From NCBI RefSeq assembly GCF_001411555.2, contig NC_049912.1:24313722-24377721 (forward strand): a DNA stretch of 64,000 bases, read 5' to 3'. The notes below the pieces were generated by a model. That model did no database searches. It had not been told where the DNA came from and saw nothing but the letters and a program-made list of their open reading frames with translations. This DNA comes from Juglans regia (Eukaryota; Streptophyta; Magnoliopsida; Fagales; Juglandaceae). Shown one piece after another: positions 11,901 to 21,987 of this stretch. The position numbers and the translations under genes are program-made. Within the stretch, counting starts at the first letter, position 1. Each line of letters opens with the position of its first letter.

Positions 11901-14213
11901 TGAGAGAGATATACACAACCTGCCCTGCAATTATAACCACGTCTCGACAATAATTAGTCCTAACTAAACTAGTTGATCAACAATTTGATAGCCTTCAGAA
12001 CTTCTAAGGTGGCTAATTTCCTCTCTAAGTTGCTACAAATGCTTCCCACTAGAAATATGTCATTTAGAGTTTTGAGTATGCTCTTTCAGAGCAGAGTTTA
12101 ACATGAAACTTTCATTCCAACAAAGTATGGAAGTCAATTTATTTTTTTCTCTCGCATTGGTGAAAATAAATGTAATTAGAGTCAAAATGAATGTTGACCA
12201 TCTCAGACAGAAATCTCATCTACACCTGATATATACTTTGCTTTCATGACAATGCTGCTTTAGTCCTGCAAACTGTACAATTGCAATGTTCCAAAGCTGC
12301 ATATGAGTCGTCCCAGGTGGGGAAAGTATGCATCCTTTCCCCTACTGAACCAAAGAATATATTTGCATATACTTACATTGAACAACAATTTTATTAAAAC
12401 TTTGGGCATCTGATTCATTACGTTTTACAGGCCTTAATAACTCAATAAAAAAGAGAGAGAGATAAATAGGTGCTGAACATGACAATCATCAGTCTGCTCA
12501 ATTAGAAAAGAACTTTTTAACATGAAATTTCATTTCCGAGAGCATCAGCTGGTCATCTTATCAATTATATGCACTGTCAAATATGCCAAATGGTCCCAGT
12601 AAGTAAATGAAATTTTCAGTTACCTCGTTATTAGTTGAGCATGCAAATCACATGTATAAAAATAAGGAAGAATAAAGAAGTATCACTTTGGCATGCCATA
12701 CATACAGTTAATATATTCATAAAGCAATTTGCGACTTTGTAATTTCCAAATTCGTGGGAGTAATGATGATGAAATACCTTAGTTTCTCCAGTGGAGCACA
12801 ACCCAAATCTTTATTGCACACGGGACAGTGATTCAACTCCTCACTAATTAGCTTCTCATATATGCACTTCCTGCAACCTGTTTACAAATTTTTAAACAAG
12901 AACACTAGACATTGTTTGAGAGTAGATATATACTTGATATGCAATGCACTAAACTTGCAATGTTGGTTATACTGAAATTTCATTGATATGCAATGCACCA
13001 AACTTGCAATGACATAACAAACCAGTAAGCCTTATAGCCCTTATCAGCAGAAACAAATACGGGGCCGGGAGTCAATGCATATTACATTACTAGAGGGTTT
13101 TGTCCGAACCATACAAAAATGAAACGTTAAGGGGGAAAAAAAAAAAAAAACAACAGCAAGAAACCATTATTCATACCCAACTAAACGCAAACAATGAGAC
13201 CTAAATTTATCATCCCACAGAAATTAAGGGAAATTGACCGTTATGGTTTTTGTATAGGATTAACGCTTGGCGGAAAGTAAAAACTGATTAAAGTGCTGAA
13301 ATTAAATCAAATACTGGGGTCAATGCATATGACATTACTGGAGGGTTTTGTCCGAACCATACAATAGTGAAACGTTAAAAAAAAAAAAAAAAAAACAACA
13401 ATAACAACAACAATGCAAGAAAATAAACTTCATGTCCAACGAAGATGCAATTTATGAGATCTACATTTATTATTCCCCAGACTTCAGGGAAATTGATAAT
13501 TATACTCTTTTCGTAGGGCATCAGCCTTTGGTGCAAATCAAAAACTGATTAAAGTACTGAGAGTACTCATGATTGTAAATTATGCAGCCGCGAAGCAGCT
13601 TCTAGGACACAGCAAATACCTACACAGATACAATCCAGCATGCAGTATGTATGGCCATCCTCAGGAAAATTTCCTCTTACTTATTTTATTCTACAAACTA
13701 CCGTATCTCGAAGCTCAAGTCTGCCATTACTGAAATTTAAGAAAACCCCAGGTCCCCAACAGTGATTACTAACATAAAGTGCTTTCTTTTAGTCGACTGA
13801 TCACAATGAACCAACGCGACAAGAATGCAAATTGATGAAGACCCGGGTCATAAAAAAACATTGAATATTATTTACCCAGATCGCAGAATTGATTTAGAAA
13901 CAAGAATATATACAAGATATCAAACTCCAAATGCCAAAAGGAAACACTGAACGTAAACCACAATGAACCAAGAAAAAAAAGGGAAAGAATATTAGACTAC
14001 ACATAAAATGATGAAATCAGATAGAAAAACTCAGAAATTGGAGGAACGTAACCTTGAGAAACAGAGAGTGTAAGAGGGAGAGAAGCACTCACAGGTGTGG
14101 AGGCACTCAGATATGGTGGTGGCGTCTTTGAAGAGCTTATTGCATAAAGGACAGGTCATGCATACGGCGAGTTTCTCCCACTGTAGCTTAACCACCTGGC
14201 CTGTCATCATCAT
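8940..14213 (-). CDS. DRIP2: RING E3 ubiquitin ligase, DRIP1/DRIP2-like, with a one-base frameshift
   Basis: Seven exons: 14093-14213, 12778-12877, 11128-11434, 10580-10999 (acceptor least certain), 10437-10487, 9233-9305, 8940-9125. The C3HC4 RING is near the N-terminus: CPLC at about residues 21-24, ECLH, C..C, then CPVC in exon 2. It is followed by the family's LQDLRA.IFPF stretch, and the C-terminus (SPIWFSLVAS, PLPQISSCYLR, YLVKKLDL, LVDLWLQT) is the RAWUL/ubiquitin-like half. Arabidopsis DRIP proteins ubiquitinate DREB2A and so restrain drought responses. Exon 4 starts in one frame (residues ..PNKGTEDHPQPCEG) and ends in another. The switch is a T7 run at 10907-10913, where six T would keep the frame; with that correction the product is 418 residues, the normal family length. 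An in-frame ATG also lies at 14252. This is either a sequence error or a genuinely broken allele. Confidence 0.85.
9922..10350. mobile_element. Possible solo LTR inside a DRIP-like intron
   Basis: This 429-base stretch in the intron between exons 5 and 6 begins TGTTA and ends TAACA. It contains a TATTTAAG box followed by a TATAAATAAACT region, resembling an LTR promoter and polyadenylation region. No convincing 5-bp target duplication was found (CACCA against ACACA), so the assignment is tentative. Confidence 0.35.
12934..13011. repeat. Two-copy tandem repeat, 49-bp period
   Basis: The 29-base unit TTGATATGCAATGCAC.AAACTTGCAATG occurs at 12934-12962 and again at 12983-13011, with one mismatch, in the first intron of the DRIP-like gene. 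Confidence 0.85.
13071..13562. repeat. Diverged tandem duplication of about 250 bp in DRIP-like intron 1
   Basis: The segments starting at 13071 and 13319 share GTCAATGCATAT.ACATTACT, GAGGGTTTTGTCCGAACCAT, GAAACGTTAA followed by a poly-A run, and AAAACTGATTAAAGT.CTGA at their ends. They are clearly homologous but diverged by substitutions and A-run indels. Confidence 0.8.
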
Positions 14214-14728
14214 CTTCTGCTTCTCCGTCCCCCTCTGACCACACACACACATAAAAAAAAAACGTAAGCACCTCCTTATTCACGTCACCAACAGACTACA
14301 AATCATGAGTTTTGCCACCGTTGTGGACGAGAGGCCACGGCAATCACGAAGAAAATAATTTTTCTTGTGTTGGCTCTGCTTCCTTTTGGTGGGCGAGAAA
14401 AAAAGAGAGACAGAGTGAGGAAGTGTTGGATTTTGGAGCGTTCCCCGCTGGTCTTGTTCGATTTGGACAATGGCAAAAGTAGTCGATGTCGATAATCCGT
14501 TCGAGGCGCAATGGTAGAAGCAGTACCCAAAACCATGAAGACCTTACGAGTTAAGGCTGATGTTTTCTCTGCGAGAGATACGAAGGCCAACTGAGTTCGA
14601 GTCTTTGAGAGCGAGGTGCCTGCGTGATAGCGATTGGGGATGCATAGTCTGCGACTCTGCGCAGGTGATGGCTACTGTTTTAAACCTGCGCATCCTCTGA
14701 TGATAAAATATATTTAACGTATACAGTA

Positions 14729-14995
14729 ATTTGTATTTAGAGGTAAGTTGAGATGATTTATAAATAATAAAATAAAATATTTTTAAAATATTATTTTTAA
14801 ATATTATTTTTATTTTTAAATTTAAAAAAGTTAAATTATTTATTATATTTTATGTTGAAATTTAGAAAAATTATTTTAAAATTTAAAAAAATTAAATTAT
14901 TTATTATATTTGCGTAAGAATTGGAAAAAGTTATAATGATGAAGATGAAATGAGATGAGATGAGATGAATTTTGAATTATTCAACTTAGATTTGG
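14729..14995. mobile_element. MITE family A copy 1 (GATGAGATGAGATG type)
   Basis: It has an AT-rich core with AAAATATTATTTTT, TTTATTATATTTTATGT and AAAAAGTTATAATGATG segments, and a GAGATGAGATGAGATGAAT right end. The same order of motifs recurs at 28355, 31890, 38027, 53839 and 54922. The exact ends are not fixed. Confidence 0.7.
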
Positions 14996-15484
14996 AGTTT
15001 TAAATTTATTAGAAGTCATTTTTTCAGTAACCTAATATGTTACAAAAGAATGAAAATATCACGAGAAAATTTAATAATTATTTATGTAATTGTGATTTAT
15101 CTTGAGTAACGTTTGTTATACGTACCTCTCGCATGTGGTAGGTTTTGGTATTAAAATAGAGACATATCATGAGTTTGAATTAAGGAATTTCAAATCATGA
15201 AAAGTGGCCTTAGGCTAAATTAGAATACCTTAATACAATGTATAAGTATAGTGTCTTCATGCTGATAGATCACTGGAGCCGAAGACACTAGAAAATAGGA
15301 TTTTTGGATCAATAGTTACGCCAATAAATTTTGAAAGTGATCAAAATCAAACATATATAGCAGGAAAAACATAACTGAAGGGTTCCATCCTCACCACAAA
15401 TTTGACAAATATATGTGATGTATAGAATAATGATTTAAACAAGTTTTAAATAGACAATTTAACCTGCCGTCTTTTTGTAAACAG

Positions 15485-15662
15485 TAATGCTACATACAGT
15501 CATGAAATACACAAATGTCGTGTAATCGTTTTGAAAAAGAATGAGGTCTACTATTAAAAAATTTATTTATTTTTATGTGGATCCCATATTTATTCAATTT
15601 TTTCAAAACGATTGCACGACACTTGTACATCCACGACTGCAAGTATCATTTCTCTTTTATAA
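15485..15662. mobile_element. MITE family B copy 1
   Basis: It starts TAATGCTACATACAGTCATG and ends CGACTGCAAGTATCATT, with a central TTATGTGGATCCCATATTTATT and CGATTGCACGACACTTG. The same layout recurs at about 37213, 37815 and 54108. The termini are imperfect inverted repeats. Confidence 0.75.
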
Positions 15663-15699
15663 AAGATATACTTTAAATTTATATTTAACATTATTCTTT

Positions 15700-15890
15700 T
15701 ATATAAGAAAAATGCTATTTAGCTTTTTTAAAGTTATCGTTCGAGTATTTTAATTTTTTTATTTTTTTTTACTTTTTTATTTAATAATTAATGAATTGAT
15801 TATTAATAAAATTATATATATTTTTAATTTTTTTATTAATAATTAAAAATGTTAAAAAATATTAAAAAAATAAATGTCTGGCGGCCGATC
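15700..15890. repeat. AT-rich palindromic element
   Basis: TAATTAATGAATTGATTATTAAT and TTTTTTATTAATAATTAAAAA segments form near-palindromes in an almost pure AT stretch. It resembles the palindromic elements near 28.8 kb and 57.9 kb, and is probably a small non-autonomous transposon. Confidence 0.4.
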
Positions 15891-16044
15891 AGCAAATAAT
15901 GACGTGTCAATAAATTTTGTTGAAAAAAACTTATGTAAAACAGTTCTCAACTAAAAAATAAAGACGTAGTACAAGTAGAGCCCATGATATGATTGCATAG
16001 ACAGTCTCTGATCTTGTCTCACTTGGATATTGTGCAGATTGAAG

Positions 16045-16049
16045 GTCTT
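16045..16049. repeat. Left target-site duplication (GTCTT) of the Gypsy element
   Basis: GTCTT directly precedes the left LTR and is repeated exactly after the right LTR at 21360-21364, as expected for 5-bp staggered integration. Confidence 0.9.
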
Positions 16050-16519
16050 TGATAGGTCCCTTGATAACGTAAAATAATAATACTCAAGAAATATCATCTT
16101 CGGGTGAGGATGTACCACACTTTTACTGAAATAATTCTTTGCTGCCTTCATTGATAACTTATGGCTGCTTAAATAGCAGTCAATGTTTACAACACTGAAA
16201 CAGAATTGGAAAACAGAATTTACGAAAACAGAGGAACAACCTAAGCCACTACCAGTAGCCGGCGCCTAACAAAAGGGCAATGACTCACGTACTAACTGAA
16301 TAAAAATGCAGCAGCAATTAACATAAAATAGAAGATAACGTAGAGCTGAAATGTCTCTAACGGCTATGACCCAGTCCATGCATGTATGCACGCCGTTCCC
16401 ATGCACTACGTCCCGCGACGAGCACTACGTCCCGCTTTCGTCGTTCTTGCCCGTCTATCCTCCTCCCAAATATTTGGGATTTGGTTTTGAATTCTCTAGC
16501 TGAACGTCGTGGTTTATCA
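16050..16519 (-). repeat. 3' LTR of the Gypsy element (470 bp)
   Basis: On the plus strand it begins TGATAGGTCC and ends GGTTTATCA. The reading frame of pol runs into it and ends at 16357. Relative to the other LTR it carries an extra 19 bases near 16410-16433, where CACTACGTCCCGC is tandemly repeated. Confidence 0.95.
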
Positions 16520-19500
16520 ATACTTCCCCCATTGGGTGGACTCTTGTCCGCAAGGTCCACATCTGGAAATTGCTCCAGTAATGATTGATGCCTCTCCCAC
16601 GTGGCCTCTTCAGCTGGCAAATGTTTCCATTGAACTAAGTGCTCTTCTTCAAACTTCTTGCCTCGTTTGACCCAGCGGGTATCTAGGATGTGCTGCGGCT
16701 CAAGTACGATCGTTCCTTCATCATCTATAGGCGGCAACTCATTAGAAGGTGGTGTATGTTCGCCCAGAAATTTCTTTAAGTGAGAAATGTGAAAAATTGG
16801 ATGAATGTGGGCTTCTGCTGGTAATTGCAGCTTGTAAGCAACTGCTCCTATTTTTTGTAGCACCCGATACGGCCCATAAAATTTACTGGCAAGCTTTTGG
16901 TGGGCACGTTTAAAAATTGTTTGTTGCCGATAGGGATGCAGCTTCAAGAATACCATTTCACCGACTTCAAAAGTGACATCCCTCCTCTTTTGATCAGCTG
17001 TTTGTTTTATACGATTGATGGAGGCTTCCAGATGAACTTTGAGTTGCCGTAATAACTCATCTCTGTTTTTCAGCTGCTCATCTACTTCGTTGACGGAAGA
17101 TTGACCAGTAGGATAAAGTGGAATTGAGGGAGGTGGCCGTCCGTATAAAGCTTGAAACGGCGTCATTCCTATTGAGGCATGATACGTTGTATTATACCAT
17201 AACTCAACCCAAGGAAGATAGGCACTCCATTTGCGTGGCCATTGATGCACAAAACACTGAAGATATTGCTCTACACAGCGGTTAACTACTTCCGTTTGTC
17301 CGTCGGTTTGCGGATGATAAGCGGAGCTAAGTCGTAACTTTGTGCCTGACATTTGAAAAAATTCGTACCAAAACCTGCTAATGAAGACCGGGTCACGATC
17401 ACTGATGATAGATTTTGGCAAGCCATGCAACTTGATAACCCTTTCCACAAATTTTTCAGCCACACCTTTAGCAGTAAACGGATGAGCTAGAGTTAGGAAG
17501 TGTGCAGCTTTGCTTAACCTGTCCACTACCACCAATATAGTGTCTTTGCCATTGGACGTGGGTAGTCCTTCAATGAAGTCAAGAGTGATATCATCTCATA
17601 CTTGGCAAGGAATGGGCAACGGTTGGAGAAGTCCCGCAGGTGAGAGTGTCTCGGATTTCATCCTCTGGCATACTGCATAGTGCTTAACATATTCGTGAAC
17701 TTCCCGATACATTTTCGACCAATAAAATTGTTGAGCCAATCGTTTGAATGTCCGCAATACTCCTGAATGCCCTTCGATCTTTGTGTCGTGAGCCTCATAT
17801 AACAACTGCTTCCGTAATTCTCCTTAGGAAGGAATGAGTACCCTGCCCTTGAAGAAAAATAACCCCTGTCGTTGTGTATAAGGCCCTTCGTTTTGACTCT
17901 TAGTCACTTGCGCGATTGACTGGATGTATGGGTCTCCTTCGTATGCTTTCCGAACTTCATCCCATATAGTTACGGTGGGTAAATGGAGGTGATTGAGGAC
18001 TGGACTGTTGGGCTTGCGTGAAAGGGCGTCCACAGCAGAATTTTCACGACCTGGGCGATAGGTGATCTCATACTCATAGCCTAGTAATTTGGCTACCCAT
18101 TTTTGCTGCTCTGGTGTTGCCAAACGTTGTTCCAGGAAATACTTTAAGCTGCGTTGGTTGGTTTGGATGAAGAACTTCCTCCCCAATAAATATGGTCGCC
18201 ATGCGCGTATAGCCTCCACAATAGCAAGCATTTCTTTGGCGTAGGTGGACCATGATTTTTTTGTAACTCCCAGTGCACGGCTCATGAAGGCAATGGGTTT
18301 GCCTTGTTGAGTTAAGACTGCGCCTATTCCTTCCCCTGCAGCGTCTGTTTCTATGGTGAAGGGCTCATTAAAATTTGGCATGGCCAAAACAGGGGTGGTA
18401 GTCATCGCTCATTTAAGAGTGACGAAGGCTCCTTCGGCTTCCTCGTTCCATCCGTACTGCCCTTTCTTGAGGAGGTTGGTGAGAGGTCGAGCGATGATGC
18501 CATAGCTTCGAACAAATTTTCTGTAATATCCTGTCAAGCCTAAAAACCCACGCAATTCAGAAATATTAGTTGGTTTAGGCCATGCTACCATGGTAGCAAT
18601 TTTCTGATTATCGACCTTCACTCCTTGAGGCGTAACAATGTGTCCCAAATATTCTAGCTCCTGTTGGTCAAATACACATTTGCTAGCCTTAGCAAAAAAT
18701 TGTTGTTGCCTCAAAATCTCCAAGGTTTGTTCAACATGCATCACATGCTTTTCCCAAGTAGAACTATATACGAGAATATCATCGAAGAAGACTAAAATAA
18801 ACTTTCGAAGATAAGGTCGAAATATAGAGTTCATAATGGCTTGGAATGTAGATGGTGCATTACATAGACCAAACGGCATTACTAAATATTCGTAATGACC
18901 GTTGTGAGTACGAAATGCAGTTTTGAGAATGTCGGAAGGATTTACTCTTACTTGGTGATATCCGGCCCTTAGATCGAGCTTGGTAAAGTATGAAGCGCCA
19001 TGTAATTCGTCTAACATGTCGTCTACCATCGGAATGGGAAATCGATCCTTGATGGTGGCGGTATTGAGTGCGCGGTAGTCCGTGCAAAATCGCCAACTTC
19101 CATCCTTTTTCTTCACCAATAATACTGGTGACGAGAACGAACTGGTACTTGGACGAATGAGGCCAGAATTTAGCATCTCCTGCACTTGTTTTGCGATTTC
19201 TTCCTTCTGAAAATGTGCATATCGATACGGTCGTACATTGATTGGCTCGGTCCCTTCCTTGAGCGTAATGCAATGCTCAACCTCACGCACTGGTGGCAGA
19301 CTTGAGGGCTCATGGAATACGTCCTCATAGTCTTTAAGGATCCTCTGCATCTCTTGTTGTTTAACATCAACTGGCGCATCAAGTGAGGCTTTTCTCAAAG
19401 TTGGCTGAATGTATATCGCAAATAGAGCATGGCCTTGGTGGAGCTCTTTCGATATTTCATTCGGTGTTGCCTCCTGGATTGCTCGCACGTCTACACCTTG

Positions 19501-19540
19501 CAATCTTTAGTCTTGGTTTTTCCAAGTAAAGTCCATGGTC
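16357..19540 (-). pseudogene. Gypsy pol region: RT, RNase H, integrase, chromodomain (broken)
   Basis: Reverse transcriptase (in 18409-19503) shows [33 protein letters not shown] and the catalytic FFDDILVYS. RNase H follows (IETDAAGEGIGAVLTQ), then the integrase zinc-binding region (HSGVLRTFKR) and core (VVVDRLSKAAHF, SDRDPVF, YHPQTDGQTEVVNR). At the C-terminus is a chromodomain (ILDTRWVKRGKKFEEEHLVQ, then ATWERHQSL). In-frame stops lie at 19507-19509, 18409-18411, 17824-17826 and 17596-17598. The first Cys of the usual CxxCQ integrase zinc motif is Tyr (YAVCQRMK). Several changes fit C-to-T decay, for example Trp to TGA at 17596. The frame ends inside the 3' LTR. Confidence 0.93.
16521..16533 (-). 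other. Polypurine tract of the Gypsy element
   Basis: On the minus strand, AATGGGGGAAGTA lies directly upstream of the 3' LTR start (TGATAAACC), the normal position for plus-strand priming of reverse transcription. Confidence 0.75.
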
Positions 19541-20887
19541 AATTTCCTTCCAGTCACAGACCACTGATCCGAGCATTTCAAGCCATTGCACACCAAGTAC
19601 AAGATCTAAACCTATTAATGGCAGAGAAAAAAGGGTGAGGTAAAACTCGGTACCTTGCAGCTCCACTCGTACCTGATCGTAACGCTCTTGGCATTTTAAT
19701 TTTTCTCCATTGGCCACCCGGATAGAAAATGCTTCTGTAGGTACGACTGGCAATTTGAGCATGTTCGCCAAACGCTCACTGATGAAGTTGTGCGTCGAGC
19801 CGCTATCCACCAGAACCACCACTTCGTGAGGACCCATTCTTGATGTTATGCGCATGGTTTTGGGACCCGACCACCCTGTTAATGCATGCAACGTGATCTC
19901 GGGTTCTTGTTCAGGTTCTTGTACTTCCCCTGCTTCTCCACCTTGGTCTTCCTCCAATGTTTGCTGATCAGTAATATCTTCGCATATGACATTATCCATA
20001 TGCCCCTCCAAGAGTAGTAACTGTGGTTTTTGACATTTATGCCCAGTAGTGAAGCGTTGATTGCAATTGAAACAGAGACCTTGAGCTCTTCTCTTTTGCA
20101 TTTCTTCCCACGTTAAACGCCGGATTGGAACTGCAGGATTAGCAGGGGCTACACGCGTGGTTGGTGGAAAGACTAGTGGAGCTCTTGTGAGTGGTGATTG
20201 CACAAACCGTTGCTGGCGTGCAAGCTGTTCGTCCCGCATTCGTGCCAAATTAATGGCCTCCTTGAGGGATTGCGGTTTAAACATCCTTATCCCATCAGAA
20301 ATCTCAGCCTTCAAGCCCCCCATGAATGTCCCTACTAAAGCTTTTTGCGTCCATCCACGTACCTTATTGCCTAGCTTCTCAAACTCACGTTGATAGTCTC
20401 GCAATGTTCCCATTTGCTTGATCCGTGAGAGAGCTTCATCAAAGTCTTCGCATCCCGATGGTCCGAAGTGAGCCCATAATTCCTCTTCGAATTTTTCCCA
20501 AGAAATCACATGTCCTTCTTCACGTAACGTCCTGCAAAGCCATTGCCACCATTGGCTGGCTTCCCCTTCAAGGTGGTACGCAGTCATGGGGACTTTTTGG
20601 TTCTCTGCCGTACCCTGGTATTCAAAGAATTGTTCCACCCGATTGAACCACTCCGTTGGATCGTCTCCAGAGAAGCGTGGAAACTCTAGCTTGGCTGATT
20701 TGGACGAGACGATCATCCGCCCGCCATCTGAGTTTTCATGGTGGTGATTGCCCGGGTTTGAGGACTCCGGGTTAGTGAGCAATACATTGGAAAGTCGATT
20801 GAGAGTTTCCTCCATTCGCTGTAAACCCTCTTGAACAGCGCCCAATCCAAACTCCAAGTGCTTAATACGCTCCTTGTTGGTTCCCAT
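19457..20887 (-). CDS. Gypsy gag-protease region (476 residues before the frameshift)
   Basis: The open frame starts [16 protein letters not shown] just inside the 5' LTR. It contains a retrotransposon Gag core ([29 protein letters not shown]), a zinc knuckle variant [14 protein letters not shown] and the aspartic protease motif [12 protein letters not shown]. It is fused in principle to pol, as in chromoviruses. A one-base insertion in the run at about 19541-19550 moves it out of the pol frame, so it ends early at 19457 with a shifted tail. Confidence 0.9.
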   Translation of the reverse strand: MGTNKERIKHLEFGLGAVQEGLQRMEETLNRLSNVLLTNPESSNPGNHHHENSDGGRMIVSSKSAKLEFPRFSGDDPTEWFNRVEQFFEYQGTAENQKVPMTAYHLEGEASQWWQWLCRTLREEGHVISWEKFEEELWAHFGPSGCEDFDEALSRIKQMGTLRDYQREFEKLGNKVRGWTQKALVGTFMGGLKAEISDGIRMFKPQSLKEAINLARMRDEQLARQQRFVQSPLTRAPLVFPPTTRVAPANPAVPIRRLTWEEMQKRRAQGLCFNCNQRFTTGHKCQKPQLLLLEGHMDNVICEDITDQQTLEEDQGGEAGEVQEPEQEPEITLHALTGWSGPKTMRITSRMGPHEVVVLVDSGSTHNFISERLANMLKLPVVPTEAFSIRVANGEKLKCQERYDQVRVELQGTEFYLTLFSLPLIGLDLVLGVQWLEMLGSVVCDWKEIDHGLYLEKPRLKIARCRRASNPGGNTE

Positions 20888-20896
20888 AATAACCTA

Positions 20897-20908
20897 GCTC
20901 TGATATCA
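20897..20908 (-). other. Primer-binding site resembling initiator tRNA-Met
   Basis: Minus-strand TGATATCAGAGC lies one base inside the 5' LTR and differs by one base from the common plant retrotransposon primer site TGGTATCAGAGC. Confidence 0.85.
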
Positions 20909-20909
20909 A

Positions 20910-21359
20910 TAATAGGTCCATTGATAACGTAAAATAACAATACTCAAGAAATGTCCTCTTCGGGTGAGGATGTACCACACTTTTATTGAAATAATTCTTT
21001 GCTGCCTTCATTGATAACTTACGGCTGCTTAAATAGCAGTCCATGTTTACAACATTGAAATAGAACTGAAAAACAGAATTTGCGAAAACAGAGGAACAAC
21101 CTAAGCCAATACCAGTAGCTGACGCCTAACAAAAGGGAAATGACTCACGTACTAACTGAATAAAAATGCAGCAGCAATTAACATAAAACAGAAGATAACA
21201 TAGAGCCGATATGTCTCTAACGGCTATGACCCAGTCCATGCACGTATGCATGCCGTTCCCATGCACTACGTCCCGCTTTCGTCGTTCTTGCCCGTCTATC
21301 CTCCTCCCAAATATTTGGGATTTGGTTTGAATCCTCTAGCTGAACGTCGTGGTTTATCA
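20910..21359 (-). repeat. 5' LTR of the Gypsy element (450 bp)
   Basis: It matches the left LTR over its full length, with about two dozen substitutions by eye. Its inner end reads TAATAGG instead of TGATAGG. It should hold the element promoter; no confident TATA box was chosen. Confidence 0.95.
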
Positions 21360-21364
21360 GTCTT
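21360..21364. repeat. Right target-site duplication (GTCTT) of the Gypsy element
   Basis: It is an exact copy of 16045-16049, immediately after the right LTR. Confidence 0.9.
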
Positions 21365-21987
21365 GCTTGCTCATAGTATAGATTATGAATATGGGTAACT
21401 CATGCAGTTTGTTGCCTATTTATTCATTTTTTTAATGTACGTGAGTTTCCTATCTATTCCTTTTTTTCAAAATAATTACGTGACGTTTACGCATTCTACG
21501 ACTGTAAATATCATTTATCTTTATTGATAAGTATAGAAAAGATATACAATGGGAACTCGTTGCCCATGTCAGAGAACCATTGCAAAAGTCTTAAAAATGT
21601 AACTCATTACAAATATATTGCGGTTAGCATTCACCTTATGTTCAACATTTCAACCAAATACTGATGTTTACAAAGAACAATAAGAAAGAATGTGAATCAA
21701 AATTGGAACAATAAATTACTCAGCCGACTGTTTTTACACTTATATGAGTTGGCTCCTCCTAACATCAATAAATCAGATTGTTCATAAATTAGCTAACTCG
21801 CCATGTTCCTCCCTTTGTATTAAAACCCAGCTGCCATAGGCACATGAGGCGATCCTTGTTGAAACTTTAAACTAGAGAGAGAGATTGAGCAAAGTAATTT
21901 ACTATACCACGCATGATAAGCGAGTCATAGTGCTCAAGCTCGAGACTCCTTTCCAGCAGGAATACTTTAGTACGTGTGAGTATGAAT
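21365..21987. other. 3' flank of the MRS2 gene with a truncated MITE B end
   Basis: Bases 21450-21520 (TTCAAAATAATTACGTGACG, then CATTCTACGACTGTAAATATC) match the right half of MITE family B, whose left half is absent. The target of the Gypsy insertion therefore lies close to an older element. Nearer 21987 is the probable 3' UTR of the magnesium transporter gene. Confidence 0.5.

Larger units (their letters stand above)
14214..16044. other. DRIP-like promoter and repeat-rich spacer
   Basis: Bases 14214-14640 are less AT-rich and probably contain the 5' UTR and promoter of the DRIP-like gene; an open frame at 14303-14590 has no family features. From 14700 the sequence is AT-rich and holds three short inverted-repeat elements, listed separately, up to the Gypsy insertion. 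Confidence 0.5.
16050..21359 (-). mobile_element. Full-length Ty3/Gypsy chromovirus LTR retrotransposon (5310 bp), defective
   Basis: Two LTRs (16050-16519 and 20910-21359) flank gag, protease, reverse transcriptase, RNase H, integrase and a chromodomain, all read on the minus strand. The minus-strand 5' LTR is followed by a primer site resembling tRNA-Met, and the 3' LTR is preceded by a GGGGGAAG polypurine tract. A perfect 5-bp target duplication shows that the ends are real. The order integrase after RT and the chromodomain mark it as a chromovirus. By eye the LTRs differ at about two dozen positions plus a 19-bp and a 1-bp indel, so the insertion is not recent. One frameshift and four in-frame stops inactivate it. 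Confidence 0.96.

Noticed and set aside
14303..14590. Open frame of 95 codons upstream of the DRIP-like gene
   Set aside because: It lies in the likely promoter/leader of that gene and has no family features or conserved neighbours.
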